A stretch of 41,428 nucleotides of DNA from Bacteroidota bacterium (GTDB lineage: Bacteria > Bacteroidota > Bacteroidia > Flavobacteriales_E > Vicingaceae). The position numbers and the translations under genes were made by a program. Positions within the stretch are counted from its first letter, which is position 1. The number at the start of each line of letters is the position of its first letter. This document shows positions 17,852 to 25,033 of this stretch, one piece after another. The notes under the pieces were generated by a model. That model saw only the letters and a list, made by a program, of their open reading frames with translations, searched no databases and was not told the origin of the DNA. The DNA lies in assembly GCA_016183805.1 (NCBI GenBank), contig JACPDX010000036.1:3549-44976 (forward strand), in the 5' to 3' direction.

Positions 17852-20176
17852 ATGTCAAGAATAGTATTAGGAAATAAAAATCTAAACCAATGGCCATCAA
17901 TTCCGACCAACGCAACAGATTTAAGAATTGAAAACAATCAGTTAATTGAGATTCCTGATGCAGTTCAGTCTCTTAATTCACTTACTAGAATTATCGCAAC
18001 AAACAATAAAATTTCTAAAATTTCAAAGAAGCTAAGCTCTCTTCCAAATTTTACTGATTTACGTCTTGCCAATAATGAGCTAAAAGCAATCCCTGAGACA
18101 ATTTTCAGCATTAAAAAGCTAACTATTTTATTGGTTAATAATAATAACATTGAAATAATCCCTCCGGAAATAGGATTCTTAAAGTCACTTACTCAATTTC
18201 ACCTTCAAGCTAATCAACTTAATACTGTTTCTGACCAAATTGGTGGTTTAAGCAACTTGACACACTTAAATCTTGATAACAATCCAATTGAATATTTACC
18301 ATCTTCAATTCGTGAACTAAAGAAACTTGTTCACTTTAGTATCAATGGCACTAACCTTCCAATTCCACCTGGATACCAACCTAATCAAAACATTCCTGCA
18401 ACTATAGAATATATCCTTGCAAATCAAAGAGAACCTCCAATTACTTTAAACATCAAAAATGCATTCGTTTTCTGCAACTTTAGCAAAGTAAGTTTAATTG
18501 ACAAATTCAATTCTGTTTTATCTGAATTTTCAGATAAAAACAATGTTGAATTCTCTTTCATTGATGACGTAAAAAATTTATCTAAAGAAACTACAACTGT
18601 ACTTCTCATTGTTGGTTTTGATGTCCATAATGATCCAAATCTTATATTCAAGATTATTAAAAAATGTGCATCATTAAATATCCCATATAAAATTTTATAT
18701 CAAAAGGATATTGAAGATGGTATTTCAGATATAAATCTTGAGAAAGGAGCTGAAACAAAAAAACTAAGAGATCAATTTGAAGAAAATTTTTATCAGGAAC
18801 TCATTCAATTTCATTCACAAAGTGAATTATCGGATTTAATTCTAAACGTTCTTAAGGAACATAAACCTGAAGTCAAATTAAATTACCTCGGTTTAATAAA
18901 TATTGGCCATTTTGAAGATGTCGAAATAAATTTTGATAAGAATTTAACATGCTTTGTCGGCGAAAATGGATTTGGAAAAAGCTCCATTTTAAGGGCTTTG
19001 GCATTAGCTATAGTCGGTCCTGACAATTCAAAAATAGTTAAAAAATCAATAGATAATCTATTAAGAATAAAATCTATTAACAAAGATGGACAAGTAATAT
19101 ATTCTGAGAAAGGTAGCATCACTTTACGTTATTCTGTTGATTCTGTGCAATATGAAAATGTAATTACCCTTTCAAGTAAAGATGAAGGTCGGTTAATTTC
19201 AACAACAGCGACAGGCGATTATACGCTTAATTCAGGCGAATTCAATTTAAAATCTTTGATAGTAGGATTCCCTCAATTGAGAGGAAGAACTAATGTTAAA
19301 GAGGACATTAAAAAGACGCCTTATTCGCAGCCACATATTGATGATATTATTCCTTTACTGAACAATGAAGAAGATCTAAGGCTAGATTCTTTTGTAGGAT
19401 GGATTGCTAACTTATATGGAGAGGCTATTAAAGATGGAGAATTTGAAAATTCAAAAGAAGCCTCTATTATTGAATACGTTTTTAATGTAATAACAGAACT
19501 TACGGGTAAGAATATTTCTTTTGTAACTGTTCAAAACTTCACCCCTCCAATTGTCATTATTTCGACCGCGGATTCACCAAATGGGGTTCCGTTAAATTTA
19601 ATTAGTCAGGGTTTTAAGATTGTAATCGGATGGATTGGATATTTTATTCAGAGGAGAATAGAGGCGTTTCCCTTAAGTTCTATTAGTTCTATTTCAACCG
19701 AAAAATCCATATTGATTATTGACGAAATAGACAGCTCTATTCATCCTATTTGGCAATCAAGATTATTAGATGTTTTAAGAAGACAATTTCCTTCAACTCA
19801 AATTATCTGCACTACACATTCACCAATAATGCTAGCAGGATTAGATAAAGAACAAATTCTTGAAATACGAAAATTGGATGATAGAATAGTTGTACAGCCA
19901 AACAGTTTTGACACTTGGGCTTCATCTTATAAAGAAATACTCCAAATGATATTTAATACTTCGGATTATATTCCAAAAGTTTCGAAAGAAGAAATTGAAT
20001 TAGAATTAGAAAACGAGGACAACCCTGAAAAAATCACACAATTAAAAGAAACATTAAATAGGTTACTAACAAATGAAATGCTGGCTGATAATTTGAAAAA
20101 GTACGAGCTAACTTTGTCTAAAAAAGAAAAAGAATTGGATGCATTAATCTCCGAATATAAAGTAAAAAATAAATAA
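17852..20176 (+). CDS. LRR-AAA ATPase, Septu PtuA-like defence candidate
   Basis: This 774-aa protein starts with about seven leucine-rich repeats of 23 residues (about 20-175; for example LTHLNLDNNPIEYLPSSI). An alpha/beta domain of unknown family follows (about 197-335, starting NAFVFCNFSKVSLIDKFNSV). Next comes an ABC-type AAA ATPase (about 342-690) with Walker A GENGFGKS (370-377), a signature-like LISQGFK (583-589), Walker B LIIDE (D624-E625) and the H-loop histidine TTHSP (H656). The C-terminus is a charged, coiled-coil-like segment (about 710-774). The HNH gene starts 1 base after its stop. An ATPase plus HNH pair is the architecture of Septu (PtuA/PtuB) and of retron effectors of that type. 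The LRR array is unusual and may be the sensor. It has its own promoter and is divergent from tetR. The anti-phage role is inferred. Confidence 0.85.
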   Translation: MSRIVLGNKNLNQWPSIPTNATDLRIENNQLIEIPDAVQSLNSLTRIIATNNKISKISKKLSSLPNFTDLRLANNELKAIPETIFSIKKLTILLVNNNNIEIIPPEIGFLKSLTQFHLQANQLNTVSDQIGGLSNLTHLNLDNNPIEYLPSSIRELKKLVHFSINGTNLPIPPGYQPNQNIPATIEYILANQREPPITLNIKNAFVFCNFSKVSLIDKFNSVLSEFSDKNNVEFSFIDDVKNLSKETTTVLLIVGFDVHNDPNLIFKIIKKCASLNIPYKILYQKDIEDGISDINLEKGAETKKLRDQFEENFYQELIQFHSQSELSDLILNVLKEHKPEVKLNYLGLINIGHFEDVEINFDKNLTCFVGENGFGKSSILRALALAIVGPDNSKIVKKSIDNLLRIKSINKDGQVIYSEKGSITLRYSVDSVQYENVITLSSKDEGRLISTTATGDYTLNSGEFNLKSLIVGFPQLRGRTNVKEDIKKTPYSQPHIDDIIPLLNNEEDLRLDSFVGWIANLYGEAIKDGEFENSKEASIIEYVFNVITELTGKNISFVTVQNFTPPIVIISTADSPNGVPLNLISQGFKIVIGWIGYFIQRRIEAFPLSSISSISTEKSILIIDEIDSSIHPIWQSRLLDVLRRQFPSTQIICTTHSPIMLAGLDKEQILEIRKLDDRIVVQPNSFDTWASSYKEILQMIFNTSDYIPKVSKEEIELELENEDNPEKITQLKETLNRLLTNEMLADNLKKYELTLSKKEKELDALISEYKVKNK

Positions 20177-20177
20177 A

Positions 20178-20981
20178 ATGCATTTTGTAGACCGCTCTGA
20201 AATAAAAAATCCTCCAATCGAAAAGCTTAAGGAATTAAATGATAGCCATAAGCCTAATTGGATTAGTTACAATAAAGCTCGATCCGAAAAAAAGACCCCA
20301 CTGCCAATAAAACCAAGCTCAGGTTGGTTACATGACCAAATAAGAACTCCATTAAAAACTTTGTTCTTAAAAAATTGTGGCTATTGTGGTACTCATACAG
20401 ATCTAGGAAATGATGCTGAAGTCGATCATCATTTCCCAACTTCACTTGACATTAAGGCAGAATATATATATAATTGGGAAAATTATATTTGGTCATGCCC
20501 TTCCTGCAATGGAATGAAAAAACATCATTATCCTTTATTAAATCCCTGCCTAATTTTAGATATGAAACATATTTATTTTCATTCTGCTGATGGGAGATAT
20601 TTGTATTATAAAAACACTCCAAATGAAATAATTACTAAATATGAGAATACACAAAGATATTCCAATTTAAACCTCAAAACTAATCCTGATTTCAGAAAGT
20701 ATATATTCAGAGACACTACAGAAAACCATCTTAAAGGACTTAAAATGTACTGGGAATTATATGAAGTAGAGGCTAAAGTTCATGGTGAAGCTTCAACAGA
20801 AGCTAAAAATAAATTGGATGCTTTTAATCTTAAGAAGGAAAATTTCATGGATCTCATAAGAAGTGGATACCATTTAATGTTGATAAAATATGCATTTGAC
20901 GTTTTTTGTGATAATCAAGAATTTAATTTCCCATTTACTATAAAAGAACTAATTGAAGAATCTAAATATTTAAATACATAA
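20178..20981 (+). CDS. HNH endonuclease, PtuB-like partner
   Basis: This 267-aa protein has an HNH core. C67-G-Y-C70 and C107-P-S-C110 form a likely zinc site, and E81-V-D-H-H85 supplies the ββα-metal catalytic histidine. N99-W100 and N111 with K114 complete the pattern usual for PtuB (CxxC, (E/D)H, WxN, CxxCNxxK). The N-terminus contains PNWISYNKARSEKKTPLP, similar to the start of many PtuB/RetB proteins, and the C-terminus is helical. It starts 1 base after the ATPase stop, so translation is probably coupled and the products may form a complex. The nuclease would be the effector that cuts nucleic acid when the ATPase senses infection; that role is inferred. Confidence 0.88.
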   Translation: MHFVDRSEIKNPPIEKLKELNDSHKPNWISYNKARSEKKTPLPIKPSSGWLHDQIRTPLKTLFLKNCGYCGTHTDLGNDAEVDHHFPTSLDIKAEYIYNWENYIWSCPSCNGMKKHHYPLLNPCLILDMKHIYFHSADGRYLYYKNTPNEIITKYENTQRYSNLNLKTNPDFRKYIFRDTTENHLKGLKMYWELYEVEAKVHGEASTEAKNKLDAFNLKKENFMDLIRSGYHLMLIKYAFDVFCDNQEFNFPFTIKELIEESKYLNT

Positions 20982-20984
20982 ATA

Positions 20985-21034
20985 CCTCACTGTCCTTAGT
21001 CTGAAGCGAGGCAAGAGTGGTGGGGACTAAGGAC
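20985..21034 (+). repeat. 50-nt hairpin repeat, copy 1
   Basis: After a CCTCACT lead (20985-20991), GTCCTTAGTC (20992-21001) pairs with GACTAAGGAC (21025-21034) around a 23-nt loop starting TGAAGC. It matches copy 2, read on the opposite strand, at 37 of 50 positions. Two stem pairs differ between copies but keep complementarity. Confidence 0.8.
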
Positions 21035-21060
21035 TTCTACTATAAAAAAGCTTATTTTTG

Positions 21061-21076
21061 TCCGTCAGCTGACGGA
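21061..21076. repeat. 16-bp perfect palindrome between the hairpin copies
   Basis: TCCGTCAGCTGACGGA is a perfect palindrome with PvuII-like centre CAGCTG, near the centre of the inverted pair of hairpin repeats. Confidence 0.8.
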
Positions 21077-21091
21077 TTGAAATGTTATGAG

Positions 21092-21141
21092 GTCTGTAGT
21101 CGCCAACACACCAACTTGGCTTCAGACTACAGACAGAGAGG
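21092..21141 (-). repeat. 50-nt hairpin repeat, copy 2 (inverted)
   Basis: On the minus strand it reads CCTCTCT, then GTCTGTAGTC, a 23-nt loop starting TGAAGC, then GACTACAGAC. Stem and loop lengths are identical to copy 1. The inverted pair lies between the convergent HNH and TIM-barrel genes, a typical place for REP-like elements. It may also help terminate transcription. Confidence 0.8.
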
Positions 21142-21185
21142 GCAATAATGTTTTTTTTTATACTACAAAAACCAATTAAAAGCTA

Positions 21186-22997
21186 TTAATTGTTTGGCAC
21201 TAAAACCGGAATTTCAATTAAATTAACTTTCATTAAATACGTTTCAAGCTCCGATTTCCAATTGGTTTTATCGGCTAATTTTGGGAGTAAGGTTTTGTAA
21301 TATTCTATTCCTTCCAATAAATTATTTTTAAACGAATTAAAATATTTTAGTTTTCGTTCGTTTATCGCTTCTTCTTCACAGGTATTTATTTCTTTGTTCA
21401 AATAATCAATGTACATTCCTAATTCTTTGATGTACATGTTGGGACGATACGTATCGTTTAACAGGTTAATTTTACCATAAATATGTCCAACCATTTCTTG
21501 TAAAGTAGATTTTTTAGAAAAGTAAGCCATGTTAGGCCCCGGGCAAACCGAAATACCTTTACCATCAGAAGGTTTAAGTAAATTGTTTTCGGTGTAAGCA
21601 GTCATTACTAAACCTGCACACAAGCACGATTTAACCACAATCTTATCGTATTGTTTTTGATATGCGGCTTTATCTATAATATTTTTAGCATCTAATTCGG
21701 CAATTTTTAGTTTTTGATATTGACGAGATGCCAAACAAATCGGTTTATCAGTAAATTCTTTGTTGTATAATTTTAAATATTGACTAGGGCAAGGACTTCC
21801 CGGTTTTCCGGCTTTTATTTTTTCGTCTCTTTCCATGTCCTTGGTATTGCCTTTCACACAATTAAAAGGTACTCCAATTGGCGAAATATCACTTAAATAC
21901 AAATCATCCTCAGTAGCTTTTGATAATAAATTAAAGGTATCGTTATCAATGTTTACAGCTTCCGGAACCAATAAAAATGGCGTTCCCCAACCCACGCTAT
22001 CCACTTCATAATAATCCGTTAAAAATTGATGTTCGGTTATATTTCCTACTCCACCTTGAGCTGTAACTAACATTTTTAAAGGCTTTTCTAACTTCGGTCG
22101 CCCCAATGTTGATAAAGCATCGTTTAAAATTTGATGAACTTCCTCAATTAACGTCTCTTTGTGTTGTTTAAATTCTTCTAAAATTGGCCCCATTAAAAAC
22201 CCATCGGTAGCAAAAGCATGCCCACCACAGTTTAAACCAGATTCCACTCTATATTCTGAAACCCAAATACCTTTTTTAGCCAAAAATTTACCTTGAACCA
22301 ATGCCGAACGGTAATCGCTCACTTTTAAAATCACTTTTTTGTCTAGTTCACCTTTTTCGTTCGGGAAAAACACATCAAAATTTCCTAAATAGCTGTACAA
22401 TCGTGGGTTTAAACCTGCCGAAAGTACCAATCCTGATTTTAAGGTGCTATTTGCAAAACCTCTAACCGCCGCATGGGCATCATTAAATTCAATAGGTAAT
22501 TGTTCACCTTTCTCGTTATAATTATCCCTGTCCAACTTGGTCATGATATTAATATCAATTGAACCAGCAATTATATTAGCTCTTAACCAATTTTGAATAG
22601 AAGCTTTTACTTCTGTTTCTTTTTCTTCCAACATTCTTAAGTATTCTTTCTTAAGTGTGGAGAAATCAGGGAGCATTTCGAAATATTTTGTTATTTCAGT
22701 ACCCGTTTCAAATGAAGAGTTTTTTAATTCTTGAAATTTATCGTTAACCATTTGGTTCACTAAATTCAAATATTCGGTAATTCGTTTGGCTCTTTTATCA
22801 AATTCGTTTTTATGAATGGGAGTAAATGGAAGATTAAGTTTGGTCGAATAAAACTCTCTAAGTCGCTCAAGCAACATATCGTCTCCTGCAGATAAAACTG
22901 AGGAAATACCATATTGAGCGACTTTTACGGGAGTATCAACCGTAAAACCAATACCCATTACGGGTATATGAAAATTATGAGAAAATGTCATATTCAA
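21186..22997 (-). CDS. Nitronate monooxygenase-like (FMN TIM-barrel) conserved protein
   Basis: This 603-aa protein begins with IPVMGIGFTVDTPVKVAQYG, which fits the first strand of the nitronate monooxygenase/FabK-like barrel. Later blocks include GLNCGGHAFATDG and the phosphate-binding style VTAQGGVGNITEHQFL followed by VGWGTPFLLVPEAV, like the GG..G...MGT.F pattern of that family. It is much longer than ordinary nitronate monooxygenases (about 320-380 aa): a helical insertion follows the first strand (about 50-150), and the C-terminal third has seven or so cysteines (NCVKG, SPCPS, PICLAS, SCLCAG, SVCPGP) that could hold a metal or Fe-S cluster. It appears monocistronic, with a -7 element at 23024-23031. 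The substrate is unknown. Confidence 0.6.
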   Translation of the reverse strand: MNMTFSHNFHIPVMGIGFTVDTPVKVAQYGISSVLSAGDDMLLERLREFYSTKLNLPFTPIHKNEFDKRAKRITEYLNLVNQMVNDKFQELKNSSFETGTEITKYFEMLPDFSTLKKEYLRMLEEKETEVKASIQNWLRANIIAGSIDINIMTKLDRDNYNEKGEQLPIEFNDAHAAVRGFANSTLKSGLVLSAGLNPRLYSYLGNFDVFFPNEKGELDKKVILKVSDYRSALVQGKFLAKKGIWVSEYRVESGLNCGGHAFATDGFLMGPILEEFKQHKETLIEEVHQILNDALSTLGRPKLEKPLKMLVTAQGGVGNITEHQFLTDYYEVDSVGWGTPFLLVPEAVNIDNDTFNLLSKATEDDLYLSDISPIGVPFNCVKGNTKDMERDEKIKAGKPGSPCPSQYLKLYNKEFTDKPICLASRQYQKLKIAELDAKNIIDKAAYQKQYDKIVVKSCLCAGLVMTAYTENNLLKPSDGKGISVCPGPNMAYFSKKSTLQEMVGHIYGKINLLNDTYRPNMYIKELGMYIDYLNKEINTCEEEAINERKLKYFNSFKNNLLEGIEYYKTLLPKLADKTNWKSELETYLMKVNLIEIPVLVPNN

Positions 22998-23023
22998 AAC
23001 GTATCAAAAGTTTTAATAACTTA

Positions 23024-23031
23024 CAAAGGTA
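23024..23031 (-). promoter_or_regulatory. -7 promoter element of the TIM-barrel gene
   Basis: On the minus strand TACCTTTG matches TAnnTTTG and ends 26 bases before the ATG at 22997. No clear -33 TTG is seen. Confidence 0.4.
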
Positions 23032-23167
23032 GCTAATTTTTACCATTAAACCCTTTAATCATTTTAAATGAGCCTATTAATGTATTAATAATGCAGTATT
23101 ATTTGCACATTAATTTGATTTAAAGGAAATTAAAAAAAAGAATTTTTAATAGGTCTTTTGAAATTAT

Positions 23168-23175
23168 TACTTTTG
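23168..23175 (+). promoter_or_regulatory. -7 promoter element of the peptide-binding protein gene
   Basis: TACTTTTG matches TAnnTTTG, 20 bases before the ATG at 23196. A -33 element at canonical spacing is not evident. Confidence 0.45.
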
Positions 23176-23195
23176 TTTTTTTATAAAGCAAATTC

Positions 23196-24926
23196 ATGAA
23201 TAACATTTTCAAATTTATTTCGGCTGTAATTATAACCTCAACCATGTTCTCATGTGGAGGAGATAAAACAAATAATGAAACAAAAAACAGCGATAATCAG
23301 CCACAAAATGGAGGTAATATTAATATTGCAATAAATCGACAAGTTTTGAATTTTGACCCCATTAAAGTTACTGATGGATATTCAAGTCAAGTATTGGGTC
23401 AATTGTATGAAGGTCTTGTGAGGTTTAATGAAAATGATTTGAGTATTGAACCATTATTAGCCGAAAGTTGGGAAGTGGATGAAAATGGCTTGACCTATAC
23501 TTTTAAACTAAAAAAAGGTGTTTATTTTCATGATAACAACTGCTTTAATGACGGGAAAGGGCGAGAGTTAAAAGCTGATGATGTATTGTATTCTTTTAAC
23601 AGAGTGTGTAATAGCAAAATAAATTATGCTTATAGTCTTATAAAAGATAAACTTATGGGAGCTCAAGCATCATTTCAAACCCCTGAATTTAAAAATGTAA
23701 GTGGTGTAAAAGTTATCGACGATTATACGGTTAGTTTTACATTAACAAAACCATCGTCAAATTTTTTACAAACACTGGCAACGGTTAGTTTAGCTATAGT
23801 TCCAAAAGAAGCTTTTGACAAAGAAACCTTTGAAATTGTTGGAACAGGTCCGTTTATTTTTGATAAAACTGCCAAAAAAGTAACCAAAATTACTTTAAAC
23901 AGAAATCCTAATTACCATTTGGTTGATGCTGATGGAAATAAATTACCTTACCTTGATGCAGTTACCTTCCATTATGTAGAAAATAGTCAGGACAGATTAG
24001 ACCTGTTCGAAAAAAACAAATTAGACATCATTATTGATTTACCTTCTGCATCTATAAAAAATGTAGTTGAAAATCAAATTTCCGACTTCGAATCAAAACC
24101 GCCAAAATATATTTTAGGCAGATATCCTGAACTTGTTACCACTTACCTAGAATTTAACACTAAAACAGAGCCTTTTAAAAATGTTAAAGTGCGACAAGCC
24201 ATTGCAATGGCAATTGATAAAGTTAAATTGGTTGATGTGATTTTAAATGGAGAAGCTTATGGTCCGGCATTAAATGGAATTGTTCCTCCGGCAATAAAAG
24301 GTTATGATTATGAATCGGTTATCGGCATAGAATATAGTATAGAAAAAGCAAAAAAACTTCTTGCTGAAGCAGGTTATAAAAATGGTGATGGACTCCCCAT
24401 CATTAAATTCTATATCAGTGGCAACGACAATCAAAACTTACGTATAGCTTTAGAAATACAAAAACAATTACTAACCGATTTAAATGTAAATACAGAAATA
24501 GTTACCGTGTCTTTTGCCGAAAAATTAGAAATGGATAAAACAGGATATGGCAGCATGGGTATTTCTGCTTGGTTAGCAGATTATCCGTCACCCGACAATT
24601 TTCTTAATATTGGTTACGGGGGCTATGTTCCTGCGTCGTTATCAGAACCTTCTTTCCCTAATTCTTCGAGGTTTAGCAATAGAGATTTTGATGCCTATTT
24701 TGAACAAGCAACTACTTCTACTGATGAGTTAAAAAGAAACGAATTGTGTTTAAAAGCAGAACAGATTCTTATCAATGAAGCCCCAATTATTCCTCTTTGG
24801 TACAACGAAAATTATCGATTATTCCAATCTAATTTGATTGATTACCGGCCAAATGTTATGCATATACATAACCTGACAAAGGTTAGAATTGGAAAACAAG
24901 AACAAGAAGTTGTTTCCGTAAAATAA
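23196..24926 (+). CDS. ABC transporter substrate-binding lipoprotein (OppA/DppA-type, SBP_bac_5)
   Basis: This 576-aa lipoprotein has lipobox MFSC at about residue 20, then a low-complexity Asn-rich linker. A full SBP_bac_5 domain spans about 45-560, with typical blocks YEGLVRFNENDLSIEPLLAE, SWEVDENGLTYTFKLKKGVY, VGTGPFIF and VRQAIAMAIDK. The family captures peptides, nickel or other small solutes for an ABC importer. No permease or ATPase genes are nearby, so its transporter is encoded elsewhere or it serves as a stand-alone binder. A terminator follows it, separating it from the MMPL exporter. The ligand cannot be named from the sequence. Confidence 0.9.
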   Translation: MNNIFKFISAVIITSTMFSCGGDKTNNETKNSDNQPQNGGNINIAINRQVLNFDPIKVTDGYSSQVLGQLYEGLVRFNENDLSIEPLLAESWEVDENGLTYTFKLKKGVYFHDNNCFNDGKGRELKADDVLYSFNRVCNSKINYAYSLIKDKLMGAQASFQTPEFKNVSGVKVIDDYTVSFTLTKPSSNFLQTLATVSLAIVPKEAFDKETFEIVGTGPFIFDKTAKKVTKITLNRNPNYHLVDADGNKLPYLDAVTFHYVENSQDRLDLFEKNKLDIIIDLPSASIKNVVENQISDFESKPPKYILGRYPELVTTYLEFNTKTEPFKNVKVRQAIAMAIDKVKLVDVILNGEAYGPALNGIVPPAIKGYDYESVIGIEYSIEKAKKLLAEAGYKNGDGLPIIKFYISGNDNQNLRIALEIQKQLLTDLNVNTEIVTVSFAEKLEMDKTGYGSMGISAWLADYPSPDNFLNIGYGGYVPASLSEPSFPNSSRFSNRDFDAYFEQATTSTDELKRNELCLKAEQILINEAPIIPLWYNENYRLFQSNLIDYRPNVMHIHNLTKVRIGKQEQEVVSVK

Positions 24927-24945
24927 TTTTATTTGGTTTTTTTTT

Positions 24946-24982
24946 AGGAATTATCTTGTCTGTTTCCAGATGATTCCTTTTT
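24946..24982 (+). terminator. Rho-independent terminator after the substrate-binding protein gene
   Basis: AGGAATTATCT (24946-24956) pairs with AGATGATTCCT (24968-24978), 11 pairs including one U-G, around an 11-nt loop, followed by TTTTT. Confidence 0.7.
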
Positions 24983-25033
24983 AATTTTCAGATATTTGCA
25001 CTCTTTTTTTTTACATTATTTGTAGCAATAAAT

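Noticed and set aside
18437-18860. TIR NADase domain in the LRR-AAA protein
   Set aside because: The secondary-structure pattern is compatible, but I cannot point to a conserved catalytic glutamate or BB-loop, so no TIR call is made.
21001-21134. tRNA or small structured RNA gene between the HNH and TIM-barrel genes
   Set aside because: No cloverleaf or T-loop GTTCGA-like sequence is seen; the two hairpins are copies of one repeat.
20985-21141. Retron msr/msd RNA beside the ATPase/HNH pair
   Set aside because: No reverse transcriptase gene is present in the window and the hairpins are inverted DNA repeats at a convergent junction; a REP-like element is simpler.
17852-21185. Prophage or insertion sequence carrying the defence-like genes
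   Set aside because: No integrase, transposase, phage gene or flanking direct repeat was found around the cassette.
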